Shown here: positions 15,451-30,023 of the stretch, piece by piece
Position numbering within the stretch: the stretch's first letter is position 1
Layout of the letters: each line of letters begins with the position of its first letter
From: Pseudomonadota bacterium
Lineage (GTDB): Bacteria; Pseudomonadota; Gammaproteobacteria; Steroidobacterales; Steroidobacteraceae
Assembly (NCBI GenBank): GCA_026398735.1
Contig: JAPLSH010000004.1
Coordinates: 124,001 to 188,000, forward strand
Length of the DNA stretch: 64,000 bases
Direction of reading: 5' to 3'
Position numbers and translations under genes: made by a program
Notes under the pieces: model-generated
What the model was told of the DNA's origin: nothing
Databases searched by the model: none
The model's input: only the letters and a program-made list of their open reading frames with translations

Positions 15451-17088
15451 ATGCGACTCACCAAGAAATTTGCGGCAATTCTCTTTGGCGGTCTGCTGGC
15501 AATGGCAGCAAACGCTGCAGAGTCTCCTGACGCAGTCGGCGACTGGCGCATCACGCTGCTCAAGCCAGCCGATTGCTACACCTGCTCGATGGTCGAAGAA
15601 TTGCTCAAACGGCGCGGCGCGATTCGCAGCATCACCCTCAACGATGGCCGCACCTTTGAGGTCACTGCCACCATCGAGCGTCGCGCGGGCGGTGATGTTA
15701 CGGCTACCGAATACACAGAGCTCGCGCAGCTGCCCTACTTCAATGCCACGCTTTGGAAGCTGCAAAAGCAGCAGAAGCTGGCGCAAGTGCTACTCAAACA
15801 CGACGGTCACATCGTATCGGCCGGGAGCATTACCGAGTCAGCCGACTTGCGTAACGTGCGCATCCCGGACGACATCACACTGCCCGGCCCCAAAGAAAGT
15901 TATGACGCAGTCAGCGGTGCCTATGCGCGCTTTCAGCAAGAGATGTTCTTGCGGCAGTGGAACCTGGATTGGTTTTTGCAATTAGCGCGGCATCCAGAGC
16001 TGGCGCAAGAGCGCGGCATGGAGCGTTGGCTGACGCAGCGACCAGTGCCAACAGCACCGGCTTTGCCGCAAGTCAGCGTCGTGCTTGCCACTACTGCATC
16101 GGGTGCGCTGGATAATCCCATCTTCAACGCAATCCGCAACGAAGAGATCACCACCACACTGACACGTGACCTGGCCCTGCCAGAGAATCAGCTGCTGCGT
16201 TTTTACGGGGCCGGCCAGCAGCCAGGCCCCAACGCGTTAGAGGCCACACGCACCCAGCTGCGCTTTGTGCAACGCGATCTGCCCGGTGCACAAGCTTTCA
16301 CTCTTGGTTCACTAGCAGACGTGTTCGCACGCGGCCGCGCAGTAGCTAACAGCCGCAAGCTGCTGGTGTTCATCGGTCATGGCATGCCGGATGGCGCGCC
16401 GATGTGGGGTCAGCCTGCACCGCTGGCTGCTACAGAGCTGTCGCTATTGCATCGTCGCGGAGGCAGCGATGACGTGCTGGTCAGCGGCAACTGCTTTGGT
16501 GGCGTGATGGCGCAAGCGGTCAGCTGCGGCTTCTTTGGTGCGCGTCCCGATGTGGTCGCCACGGGCTGTCAGTCCAATGCAGCCGAGGTCGCTGCAAGTA
16601 AGGACTATCTGCATGTGTTTTTTGATGGGCTGAGCCGCGGGGGGCAGCGCCATGCCGATGCGGACGGCGACGGCAAGGTGAGCTTCGATGAAGCACACTG
16701 GTATGCCACTCGCTTGGGTGACGAACGCAACATCACCTACAGCACCGTCGACTCATTGGCCGACAGCTGGTTTGAGCAACATCCGGATCTGCTGCCGCAA
16801 ACCATTACCGTGGGCGAATTACACAAGCTCGCTGCCCGCGCCACATCCGGTGAGCGAGTCACGCTGCAGTTCCTATCGGCAGGACTCGACGGGAGCTATC
16901 GCGTGCGCCTGCAGGACTTGGCCGAGCAGGCCGAGCGTTGGTCGGCCAACCCGGAAGGGCCGCGACCGATGTTGGGACAACTGGCCAGACGGCTTATGTA
17001 TACGCAGCGCGACGGTGCCGGCACGCCGGCGCTGGCGCTGGTTCGCGCCTGCGGCAGCCGAGCGGTGAGCGAATTTCTCGGGCGTTGA
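15451..17088 (+). CDS. Secreted caspase-like (C13/C14-type) protein with N-terminal CxxC domain and EF-hand
   Basis: From the ATG at 15451 the product has 545 residues and a Sec signal (residues 1-22). Residues about 30-145 hold a thioredoxin-like stretch: WRITLLKPADCYTC (Cys42, Cys45), followed by VLLKHDGHIVSAGSI. Residues about 205-400 look like a caspase/legumain fold: KLLVFIGHG with His310, DVLVSGNCFGG with Cys348, then CQSNAAEVAASKDYLHVFF. An EF-hand-like calcium loop follows at 403-414 (D403, D405, D407, S411, E414). It is probably a periplasmic or secreted cysteine peptidase, perhaps calcium controlled. No single family name is assigned. An in-frame ATG at 15421 is a less likely start, since it would bury the signal peptide. 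Confidence 0.7.
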   Translation: MRLTKKFAAILFGGLLAMAANAAESPDAVGDWRITLLKPADCYTCSMVEELLKRRGAIRSITLNDGRTFEVTATIERRAGGDVTATEYTELAQLPYFNATLWKLQKQQKLAQVLLKHDGHIVSAGSITESADLRNVRIPDDITLPGPKESYDAVSGAYARFQQEMFLRQWNLDWFLQLARHPELAQERGMERWLTQRPVPTAPALPQVSVVLATTASGALDNPIFNAIRNEEITTTLTRDLALPENQLLRFYGAGQQPGPNALEATRTQLRFVQRDLPGAQAFTLGSLADVFARGRAVANSRKLLVFIGHGMPDGAPMWGQPAPLAATELSLLHRRGGSDDVLVSGNCFGGVMAQAVSCGFFGARPDVVATGCQSNAAEVAASKDYLHVFFDGLSRGGQRHADADGDGKVSFDEAHWYATRLGDERNITYSTVDSLADSWFEQHPDLLPQTITVGELHKLAARATSGERVTLQFLSAGLDGSYRVRLQDLAEQAERWSANPEGPRPMLGQLARRLMYTQRDGAGTPALALVRACGSRAVSEFLGR

Positions 17089-17268
17089 GACCTATTCGCG
17101 GCTGGCAGACAGGGAGTGGCAATACCGGTTTGGGCAGCTCCCGCTGCACGAAATGGGTACTACGCAGGGATTCACATCGGCGCGGATCGGTATATCCTTG
17201 GGTTGTAAATCCCGGGGGGGCGCAGGCTGCAGCCATACGCGCCGAACTTTAATCGAGGAGTCGCAGTC

Positions 17269-17646
17269 ATGTTCAAGCGTTCAGCTATCGTTATCGGTTC
17301 AGTGCTGGCCCTGTCGGTCGGTACCGCCTTCGCCCACCACTCGTTCGCAATGTTCGACAATGCCAAAGAGCAAGTCATCGAAGGCACCGTCAAGGACTTC
17401 CAGTGGACCAACCCGCACATCTGGATCCAGGTGAACGTTAAGGGCGCAGACGGCAAGCTCACTGAGTGGAGCATCGAGGGCGGCAGCCCCAACGGCCTCA
17501 AGCGCAGCGGCTGGAGCAAGAAGTCCATGAATCCTGGCGATAAGGTCGTCATGAAGATTCACCCGCTCAAGGACGGCACGTCGGGCGGCAGCTTCATGAG
17601 CGCCACCGTCAATGGCCAAGAGCTGGGTCGTCGCGGCGGCGAGTAA
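17269..17646 (+). CDS. DUF6152 family secreted protein (first copy)
   Basis: This 125-residue protein has a Sec signal with an AFA cleavage site, so the mature chain would start HHSFAMFD. It continues with EGTVKDFQWTNPHIWIQVNVK, the WSIEGGSPNGLKRSGW block and a final SGGSFMSATVNGQELG, the DUF6152 pattern. Function is not established. A strong GAGGAG lies about nine bases before the ATG. A second copy is at 57522-57914. The gene stands alone on the plus strand and is followed by a strong terminator. Confidence 0.85.
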   Translation: MFKRSAIVIGSVLALSVGTAFAHHSFAMFDNAKEQVIEGTVKDFQWTNPHIWIQVNVKGADGKLTEWSIEGGSPNGLKRSGWSKKSMNPGDKVVMKIHPLKDGTSGGSFMSATVNGQELGRRGGE

Positions 17647-17695
17647 TACTCCCGTGGGCATCTAGCTCGGTTTGCTTCATCGCAAGCCCGGCAGC

Positions 17696-17723
17696 AAAAA
17701 ACCCCGCTACGGCGGGGTTTTTT
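17696..17723. terminator. Strong bidirectional Rho-independent terminator
   Basis: Six A, CCCCGC, a TACG loop, GCGGGG and six T form a 12-bp stem with a tetraloop, with T tracts in both orientations. It separates the convergent DUF6152 gene and methionine aminopeptidase gene and can serve both. Confidence 0.93.
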
Positions 17724-17756
17724 GTTTAAGGCAGCGCTCATCAGCCCATAGTCGCT

Positions 17757-18479
17757 TCAAAGACTGGTACAGAGAATGGGCCTGCCTGTGGTGATGATCA
17801 GCGTGTGCTCATATTGCGCACTGAGATTGCCGGCAGGTCCGCGCAGCGTCCAGCCATCAGCAGCGAGTCTTGGACGACGACTGCGCGTTGAGATGAATGG
17901 CTCGATGGTGATCACCATGCCGGGCTTAAGCACACGCCGATCGCGTGGATCGGCATAGCCGGCAATAAATCCTGGCGCCTCGTGCAAACGACGCCCTATA
18001 CCGTGACTGCCCAGCGTCTCAACCACACGTAAGCCATTGGCCACTGCAGTCTGCTCAATGGCAGCACCAATGCTGTTGATGCGCGCACCGGCGCGTGCCA
18101 CTTGCAGTGCAGCACGTAGGGCTTGTCGTGCAGTGCGGCACACGCTTTCTTTGAGTTCGGTGGAAGGCGGCACCACTCGCGTACCGCCGGTATCCGCGAA
18201 CCAACCATCCAGCTCCACCGACACATCGACATTGACCACATCACCAGCGCGGATCACCCGTGCACTAGGAATGCCGTGGGCAATTTCTTCGTTGATGCTG
18301 ATGCAAGTGGCGCCGGGAAAGTTGTACGCCAGGCGCGGTGCACTGCGCACCCCTGCGCGCTGCATCAGCCGCTCGCCGAGTTGATCGAGTTCGAGTGTGG
18401 TGATGCCCGGTTCAAGTGCTGCCAGCATGCGCTGCAACACCCGGGCGGCGTGGTGGCCAGCGCGCTTGAGCGCTGCCAC
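17757..18479 (-). CDS. map: Type I methionine aminopeptidase
   Basis: Methionine aminopeptidase removes the initiator methionine from nascent proteins. The pita-bread metallo-peptidase pattern is complete: INEEIAHGIPS, NVDVSVELDGWFADTGGT with two metal aspartates, GSHGIGRRLHEAPGF with the metal histidine, MVITIEPFIS, and QYEHTLIIT with the last glutamate. The GTG at 18479 starts the protein inside the first family helix (AALKRAGHHAARVL). Family alignment suggests it extends eight codons upstream to LIARSDSD, where only a CTG at 18503, overlapping the atpC stop, is available as initiator. It follows the atp operon on the same strand, an unusual position. Confidence 0.9.
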   Translation of the reverse strand: MAALKRAGHHAARVLQRMLAALEPGITTLELDQLGERLMQRAGVRSAPRLAYNFPGATCISINEEIAHGIPSARVIRAGDVVNVDVSVELDGWFADTGGTRVVPPSTELKESVCRTARQALRAALQVARAGARINSIGAAIEQTAVANGLRVVETLGSHGIGRRLHEAPGFIAGYADPRDRRVLKPGMVITIEPFISTRSRRPRLAADGWTLRGPAGNLSAQYEHTLIITTGRPILCTSL

Positions 18480-18499
18480 ATCGCTGTCGCTGCGCGCGA

Positions 18500-18919
18500 T
18501 CAGCCTTTGATCTTGCGCAGTTTCTCAAGCAGCTTGAGCTGCGCGGTGACCCGCGCCAACTCGGCCAGTGCCTCGGCCTGCTCGAGCTTGTCGATCTTGC
18601 CGGAAAGCACCTCTTCTGCCCGCTGCTTGGCAGCCAGTGCAGCAGCCTCGTCGAGGTCTTTGGCACGAATGGCTGTGTCGGCCAGTATCGTCACGCGGTT
18701 GGGCTGGATCTCGAGCGCACCGCCACCGACAAACACCGAGGTTTCGCCCTCGAGAGTCTTGACGCGTACTTCGCCTGCTTTGAGCAGCGTGAGCAGCGCG
18801 GCGTGGCGAGGCGCAATGCCCAGCTCGCCTTCCTGCGCAGGCACGAACACCATCTCAGCCGGGCCAGAGTAAATCTGACCCTCTGCGCTGACGATATCGA
18901 CTTGGATGGAGTTGGCCAT
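18500..18919 (-). CDS. atpC: ATP synthase epsilon subunit
   Basis: The epsilon subunit links the F1 rotor to the c ring and can inhibit ATP hydrolysis. The 139-residue protein shows the N-terminal beta sandwich (VDIVSAEGQIYSGPAEMVFVPAQEGELGIAPRHA-like, GGGALEIQPNRVTILADTA) and the C-terminal two-helix hairpin (LDEAAALAAKQRAEEVL, then LARVTAQLKLLEKLRK). It is the last gene of the atpBEFHAGDC cluster, 35 bases after atpD. Confidence 0.97.
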   Translation of the reverse strand: MANSIQVDIVSAEGQIYSGPAEMVFVPAQEGELGIAPRHAALLTLLKAGEVRVKTLEGETSVFVGGGALEIQPNRVTILADTAIRAKDLDEAAALAAKQRAEEVLSGKIDKLEQAEALAELARVTAQLKLLEKLRKIKG

Positions 18920-18954
18920 GTACTGCTATGCCTCGTGCCGGTTACCGCTGGGCA

Positions 18955-21266
<2,312 letters not shown>

Positions 21267-21284
21267 GTGTGCTTACCGAGTGCC

Positions 21285-22826
<1,542 letters not shown>

Positions 22827-22848
22827 ATGCAGGAGTCCTCTTGAATTC

Positions 22849-23385
22849 TTAGGCGGTCAGCTCGTACGCCATGCGTTCGAGTCGCGATTTGATGGAGCCG
22901 TCGATGACCAGATCGCCGGCGCGCACCACAGCGCCGCCGAGCAACGTGGCATCGACCGCGGTTTGCAGACGCACGCGGCGGCCGAAGCGCTTTTCCAGTG
23001 ATGCAGTCAGCGTAGCCCGCTCGGCTGGCGCCACTTCTGTTGCTGCCGTGACCGTGACGTCGATAACACCCTCGGCCTCGTCCTTGTAGGCGGCGAACAG
23101 GCGCGCGATCTCGGGCAAATAGCCCAGACGACGGTTGTCAGCCAGCACTGCTACGAAGCGGCGGCCGTTGTCATCGAGGCCAGTGGCGGCGACTTCGCAC
23201 AGCAGCTGTGTCAGCTGCGCCGGCGTGACACGCGGGCTGCCGATAAGCGGACGCACACGCTCATCAACCACAGCTTGCGCAGAGGCCGACAGCAGGTCTG
23301 ACCAGGCAGCCAAGCGGTTGTCGGCGCTTGCGGTCGCAAAAGCGGCCTTGGCGTAGGGACGGGCGATAGTGAGTCTGTCTGCCAT
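22849..23385 (-). CDS. atpH: ATP synthase delta subunit
   Basis: The delta subunit ties the top of F1 to the b-subunit stalk. The 178-residue protein starts with [15 protein letters not shown], the family hallmark, has the helical N-terminal domain, then [21 protein letters not shown], and ends with the C-terminal segment [23 protein letters not shown]. It sits 9 bases after atpF. Confidence 0.96.
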   Translation of the reverse strand: MADRLTIARPYAKAAFATASADNRLAAWSDLLSASAQAVVDERVRPLIGSPRVTPAQLTQLLCEVAATGLDDNGRRFVAVLADNRRLGYLPEIARLFAAYKDEAEGVIDVTVTAATEVAPAERATLTASLEKRFGRRVRLQTAVDATLLGGAVVRAGDLVIDGSIKSRLERMAYELTA

Positions 23386-23394
23386 GGTGCGCGA

Positions 23395-23865
23395 TCAGAT
23401 CTCGGTGGCGAGCTGGTTGAGGATGTCGGCGTGCTTGGCCGCATCGATCTCACGACCGATCAGCTTGGACGCAGTGGCAACCGACAGGCGGGCCACGTCA
23501 CGACGCAGTTCCTCGCGCGCACGGGCCGCATCGAGTTCGATCTGCTGACGCCCGGTGGCCAGCAAGCGCTCGACTTCCACCGAAGCGGTCTGCTTGGCGG
23601 ACTCGACCATCTCTGTGGACCGGCGCGATGCCTGATCGACGATCTGGTTGGCACGCTCGCGCGCCTCGCGGATCACGTCGTTGGCGCGCGCTTGAGCCTC
23701 GTCGAGATCCTTCTGGCCACGATCGGCTGCGGCAAGACCCTCAGCGATCTTCTTCTGGCGGGCCGCAATGGGCTTGGCCAGCATCGGCACAACCACGCGG
23801 TTGATGAACCAGAGCAGGATCAGGAAGACAATGATCTGCCCGATGAATGTCGCGTTGATATCCAT
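23395..23865 (-). CDS. atpF: ATP synthase b subunit
   Basis: The b subunit forms the peripheral stalk. The 156-residue protein has one N-terminal membrane helix (TFIGQIIVFLILLWFINRVV) followed by a long charged helical region of about 120 residues (PIAARQKKIAEGLAAADRG, then heptad-like EAQARANDVIREARERANQ), as in E. coli. Length is identical to the usual 156. Confidence 0.97.
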   Translation of the reverse strand: MDINATFIGQIIVFLILLWFINRVVVPMLAKPIAARQKKIAEGLAAADRGQKDLDEAQARANDVIREARERANQIVDQASRRSTEMVESAKQTASVEVERLLATGRQQIELDAARAREELRRDVARLSVATASKLIGREIDAAKHADILNQLATEI

Positions 23866-23901
23866 TGCCGCCTCGGAAGGAACTCGTGGGGTCGGGTGGT
23901 C

Positions 23902-25491
<1,590 letters not shown>

Positions 25492-25551
25492 CTAAGGCGC
25501 GCGAAGTATAGGGAAAAGGCGGTTTTTATTCAAACAAAATGCGCAGGCAAC

Positions 25552-26493
25552 TCAACGGATGTGCGCAAGGATGCCGTCGAGTTCTTCCAGGCTGTTGTAC
25601 GACACCACCAGCTTGCCCTTACCACCGCGGGCAGCCTGAATCTGCACTTGCGCGCCGAGCTTTTCGCTGAGGTCCTGCTGCAGGCTGACAATGTTGGGAT
25701 CCAGCTGTGGCTTGCCACCGCCCTTGCCTGATGGGGTGACCGCTGCGGACTGCAGCATCTGGCGCACCAAGGCCTCGGTCTCACGCACAGTGAGCCCGTC
25801 GCGCGCCACGCGTGCACCGGCTTCGGCCTGCTGACGTCGCTGCGGCAGACCCAGAAGGGCTCGCGCATGGCCCATTTCGAGCTGGCGCTTTTCAAGCAAG
25901 GTGGCGACCTCCGGGGCCAACTCCAGCAAGCGCAGCAGATTGCTGACCGCCGCGCGTGACCGGCCCACCGCATCGGCTGCCTGCTGATGCGTCACCGCAA
26001 ACTCTTCTATAAGGCGCTGCAAGGCACGCGCTTCTTCCAACGGATTGAGGTTCTCGCGCTGAATGTTCTCGATCAGCGCCATCGCGATGGCCGCGTCGTC
26101 GGCAACCAGCCGGATCACTGCAGGCACTGCGGTAAGACCGGCGATTTGCGCGGCGCGCCAGCGACGTTCGCCGGCGATGATCTCGTAGCGCGGCGCGTCG
26201 CCCGTGACGCCGGCCAGAGGTCGCACCACGATCGGTTGGATCACACCTTGGCTGCGGATCGAAATGGCCAGCTCTTCGAGCGCTTCCTGACGCATGTCGA
26301 CGCGAGGTTGGTATTTGCCGCGCTGCAACTGGCCCACCGGCAGGCTGGCAAGCTGATCGCCTACCGGCTTGGCGACCACCTGCGCGACCGGCACGCCCGC
26401 GTCGACCGGCACCGCTGCCGCCGGCGCGGGGCGCTGCGTAGCCTTGCCCAGCAGATCAGCCAGGCCGCGGCCCAAGGTCGGTTTCTTGCTCAT
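25552..26493 (-). CDS. parB: Chromosome partitioning protein ParB
   Basis: ParB is the CTP-dependent clamp that loads at parS sites and organises the origin region. The 313-residue protein shows the N-terminal KPTLGRGLADLLG, the box I/II region (YQPRVDMRQEALEELAISIRSQGVIQPIVVRP-type, GERRWRAAQ, ALIENIQRENLNPLEEA), the helix-turn-helix (QQAADAVGRSRAAVSNLLRLL) and the C-terminal dimerisation domain. It overlaps parA by 4 bases. No parS palindrome was spotted in the window by eye. Confidence 0.96.
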   Translation of the reverse strand: MSKKPTLGRGLADLLGKATQRPAPAAAVPVDAGVPVAQVVAKPVGDQLASLPVGQLQRGKYQPRVDMRQEALEELAISIRSQGVIQPIVVRPLAGVTGDAPRYEIIAGERRWRAAQIAGLTAVPAVIRLVADDAAIAMALIENIQRENLNPLEEARALQRLIEEFAVTHQQAADAVGRSRAAVSNLLRLLELAPEVATLLEKRQLEMGHARALLGLPQRRQQAEAGARVARDGLTVRETEALVRQMLQSAAVTPSGKGGGKPQLDPNIVSLQQDLSEKLGAQVQIQAARGGKGKLVVSYNSLEELDGILAHIR

Positions 26494-27266
26494 GGGGATT
26501 CCTGCTCGCGCCGCAACATTTCACCGGCCAGCGCCAGATAGGCCAGTGCGCCGCGCGAATCCTTGTCGTGCAGCAGCACGGGTTTGCCAAACGACGGCGC
26601 CTCGGCCAAGCGCACGTTGCGCGGAATGACGGTGCGAAACACGGTATCGCCGAAGTGGGTCAGCAGCTGCGCGCTGACTTCATTGGATAGGTTGTTACGC
26701 GGATCGAACATGGTGCGCAGAATGCCCTCCAGGCTCAGGCCCGGATTGGCGGCAGCGCCGATCTGTTCGATGGTTGAGACCAGTGCCGACAAGCCCTCGA
26801 GCGCGTAGTACTCACACTGCATGGGCACCAGCACGCTGTCCGCGGCCACCAATGCATTGACTGTGAGCATATTGAGCGACGGCGGGCAGTCGATGAAAAT
26901 GCGGTCATAGTCGCCGCGCACCGCCTCCAGCGCCTCGCGCAGCCGCGACTCGCGGCCCTCATCGGCAGCCAGCAGCCGCACCTCAGCAGAAGTAAGGTCG
27001 GCATTGGTGGGCAGGATGTCAAAGCCCGCACCCTCTACGGCCAAGATGGCCTGGCGCGCGGTGCACTCGCCCAGCAGCACTTCGCAGCTGCCCAGTTCGA
27101 CCGCAGATTTGTCGACACCGCAGCCCATGGTGGCATTGCCCTGCGGATCCAGATCGATCAGCAGCACGCGACGGCCGCTGGCGGCCAGCGACGCGGCAAT
27201 ATTGACGGCGGTGGTGGTCTTGCCGACCCCACCCTTTTGATTGGCAACTGCCACCACACGGTTCAT
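26490..27266 (-). CDS. parA: Chromosome partitioning ATPase ParA (Soj)
   Basis: ParA is the DNA-binding ATPase that moves ParB-parS complexes. From the ATG at 27266 (MNRVVAVANQKGGVGKTTT) the protein has 258 residues, the short Soj type. It has a deviant Walker A (Lys11 and Lys16), LLIDLDPQGNATMG, the DCPPSLNMLTVNAL Walker B region, and VIPRNVRLAEAPSFGKPV at the C-terminal DNA-binding side. The divergent glucan synthase starts 105 bases away. Confidence 0.96.
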   Translation of the reverse strand: MNRVVAVANQKGGVGKTTTAVNIAASLAASGRRVLLIDLDPQGNATMGCGVDKSAVELGSCEVLLGECTARQAILAVEGAGFDILPTNADLTSAEVRLLAADEGRESRLREALEAVRGDYDRIFIDCPPSLNMLTVNALVAADSVLVPMQCEYYALEGLSALVSTIEQIGAAANPGLSLEGILRTMFDPRNNLSNEVSAQLLTHFGDTVFRTVIPRNVRLAEAPSFGKPVLLHDKDSRGALAYLALAGEMLRREQESP

Positions 27267-27371
27267 GCGCGGCAGTCTAGCAGTCCCGAGGGTGCCAACC
27301 ACACCGCAGCCATTGCGCGGGCAACGTGGCCGCATGGTAATTTGAGCGACCTAAGCGGGTTCTTTTAAAGC

Positions 27372-30023
27372 ATGAGCAAATTTCTGGGCTTTCTCGGCGG
27401 CTTGGCGGTGCTGGTCGCCGTCACTGCCGTCACATTGGGTCTTTGGGCTTGGTACAACCGGCCACTCGACGAGACCCCTTGGCCACGCATCATCCAAGGC
27501 TTCTCGTTCTCACCTTATCAAGAAGGCCAGGACGCGATCCGCAGCGAACTGCCCAGTGAAGCCGAGATCGACGGTGACCTTAAGCTGCTGACCGGCAAAA
27601 CCCACGCCGTGCGTTCTTATTCCACCCAAGGCACGCTGGCGAGCATTGCGCCACTGGCCGCCAAGTACCGTCTGAACGTGGCGCAGGGTATCTGGATCGA
27701 CCGCGACGCCGAGCGAAACGTCAACGAGCTGCGCACAGGCATCGAGCTGGCCCGCAAGCATCGCAACATCGTGCGTGTGGTGGTCGGCAACGAAGTGCTG
27801 CTACGCAACGATATTCCGATGGAAGAGCTCTTCAGCATCCTCGATCAGGTGCGCGACAAAGTACGCGTACCCGTCAGCACCGCAGAGCCTTGGCATGTGT
27901 GGCTAGACCACCCCGAACTTGCTGATCACGTCGATTACCTTGCCGTGCACATGTTGCCGTTCTGGGAAGGCGTGCGCGTAGAAGATGCTGTCGAGTATGT
28001 CGTCGACAAGATGAAGCGTCTGCAGGACCGCTTCCCCGACAAGAAAATCATCATCGGCGAAGTGGGTTGGCCTTCTGAAGGCCGCACGCGCGAAGGTGCT
28101 GTGGCCAGCGTCGCCAACCAAGCACTGTTCCTGCGTCGCTTCCTGCATCGCGCGGAGGAAGAGGGCTACATCTATTACGTGATGGAAGCCTTCGACCAGC
28201 CGTGGAAGGCATTTAACGAGGGCGGCGTGGGTGCGTACTGGGGTGTGTACAACGTCAAGCGCGAAGCCAAGTTCCAATTCACCGATGCCATCGTGCGCGT
28301 GCCGCAGTGGCATTTGCTGGCCGGTATCTCGGTAGCCATCTCTTTCCTGCTTGCGGCGATCTTCTATATGAACAGCACCACGCTGCGTACGCGCGGCCGG
28401 TTGTTCATCGCACTGGTCATCTATGCCATCGCCACGGCAGCGGTGTACATCGTTTATGACTACTCACAGCAGTACGTGACGCTCAACACCATTCTGGTCG
28501 GTACCTTCTTGCTGCTCGGTTCGCTGGGTGTCATTGCCGTGCTGCTTGCTGAGGCACACGAATGGGCCGAAGCACGTTGGGTCAACCGTCGCATGCGGCT
28601 CTATACACCAGAGCCCGGCGCCAGCAGCTATCGACCCAAGGTGTCGGTGCATGTGCCGGCCTACAACGAACCGCCAGACATGCTCATCCAGACCATCGAT
28701 GCGCTGGCCAAACTCGACTACCCAGACTTTGAAGTGCTGGTGATCGACAACAACACCAAAGATGAAGCGGTATGGCGCCCCGTCGAAGCACATTGCGCCA
28801 CTCTTGGTCCGCGCTTTCGCTTCTTCCATGTGTCACCCCTGGAAGGGTTTAAGGCCGGCGCGCTCAACTTCGCACTGCGCAACACCGATCCGGCTGCTGA
28901 AGTTGTGGCCTGCATCGATGCGGATTACATCGTCGATCCGGATTGGCTGCGCGACCTGGTGCCGCCGTTTGCCAATTCCGATATGGCCATCGTGCAAGCT
29001 CCTCAGGACTATCGCGATGAGCATGAGAACGCTTTCAAGGCAATGTGCTACGCCGAGTATCGCGGCTTCTTCCACATCGGCATGGTCACGCGCAACGAGC
29101 GCAACGCCATCATCCAGCACGGCACCATGACGCTGGTGCGACGTGACCTGCTGGAGCGGCTCGGTGGCTGGTCCGAGTGGTGCATCACCGAAGATGCTGA
29201 ACTGGGTCTGCGTGTGTTCGAGGCCGGCTACCAAGCCACTTACCTGCCCGACAGCTACGGTCGCGGCGTCATGCCCGACACCTTCATCGATTTCAAGAAG
29301 CAGCGCTATCGCTGGGCCTATGGCGCGATGCAGATCATGCGTCGTCACTGGGCAGCGATCTGGAGCCCGTTCGACAGCGCCCTCACCACCGGCCAGCGCT
29401 ATCACTTTTCTGCAGGCTGGCTGCCGTGGATTGCAGACGGCTTCAATCTGAGCTTCAACATCGCCGCACTGTGCTGGTCTGCAGGCATGGTTTACGCACC
29501 ACTGAAAGTGGATCCGCCGCAGCTGCTGTTCTCGGTGCTGCCGCTGGCGCTGTTCACCTTCAAGCTTGCCAAGTTGGTGCATCTGTACAGCACGCGTGTC
29601 GGCGCCAACATGCGTCAAACACTGGCCGCTGCACTGGCAGGCTTGGCGCTCTCGCACACCATCGGTATCGCCGTCATGAAGGGTCTGTTCACCAGCGGTG
29701 AGCCGTTCTTCCGCACGCCCAAGCGCGCTGAACCGCATGCACTGTTTCGTGCACTGGCCAGTGCGCGTGAAGAAACATTGCTGATGGTCACGCTGTGGTT
29801 GGCAGCCTGGGGCATCGCCCGCATCCCGCAGGAAATCGGCAGCCCCGACCTCAAGATGTGGATCGCGGTGTTGTTGATCCAGTCGATCCCGTATGCAGCA
29901 TCGCTGCTGGTATCGCTGGTCAGCGCCTTCCCCATTCCTGCCAGCGTGCTGGGCGCCACCGAAGATGGTTACCGCAGCGCCATCCCGCAGGAGCCGACGG
30001 TCAAGTCACCCGGCGAAGCTTAA
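27372..30023 (+). CDS. NdvB-type beta-glucan synthase: GH17 domain fused to GT2 glycosyltransferase
   Basis: This 883-residue membrane protein resembles Pseudomonas NdvB, which makes cyclic beta-(1,3)-glucans. After one membrane helix (about 5-28), a GH17 beta-1,3-glucanase/transferase domain (about 36-310) carries both catalytic glutamates, Glu141 in VVGNEV and Glu230 in IIGEVGWPSEG. Two or more helices (about 315-393) lead to a GT2 domain (about 423-680) with PAYNEPPDML, DAD at 516-518, a TED motif, and QRYRW. Several C-terminal helices follow. Likely products are periplasmic glucans important in osmotic adaptation or biofilms. It runs against the flanking parAB and rsmG genes, with its last 23 bases overlapping rsmG. 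Confidence 0.88.
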   Translation: MSKFLGFLGGLAVLVAVTAVTLGLWAWYNRPLDETPWPRIIQGFSFSPYQEGQDAIRSELPSEAEIDGDLKLLTGKTHAVRSYSTQGTLASIAPLAAKYRLNVAQGIWIDRDAERNVNELRTGIELARKHRNIVRVVVGNEVLLRNDIPMEELFSILDQVRDKVRVPVSTAEPWHVWLDHPELADHVDYLAVHMLPFWEGVRVEDAVEYVVDKMKRLQDRFPDKKIIIGEVGWPSEGRTREGAVASVANQALFLRRFLHRAEEEGYIYYVMEAFDQPWKAFNEGGVGAYWGVYNVKREAKFQFTDAIVRVPQWHLLAGISVAISFLLAAIFYMNSTTLRTRGRLFIALVIYAIATAAVYIVYDYSQQYVTLNTILVGTFLLLGSLGVIAVLLAEAHEWAEARWVNRRMRLYTPEPGASSYRPKVSVHVPAYNEPPDMLIQTIDALAKLDYPDFEVLVIDNNTKDEAVWRPVEAHCATLGPRFRFFHVSPLEGFKAGALNFALRNTDPAAEVVACIDADYIVDPDWLRDLVPPFANSDMAIVQAPQDYRDEHENAFKAMCYAEYRGFFHIGMVTRNERNAIIQHGTMTLVRRDLLERLGGWSEWCITEDAELGLRVFEAGYQATYLPDSYGRGVMPDTFIDFKKQRYRWAYGAMQIMRRHWAAIWSPFDSALTTGQRYHFSAGWLPWIADGFNLSFNIAALCWSAGMVYAPLKVDPPQLLFSVLPLALFTFKLAKLVHLYSTRVGANMRQTLAAALAGLALSHTIGIAVMKGLFTSGEPFFRTPKRAEPHALFRALASAREETLLMVTLWLAAWGIARIPQEIGSPDLKMWIAVLLIQSIPYAASLLVSLVSAFPIPASVLGATEDGYRSAIPQEPTVKSPGEA

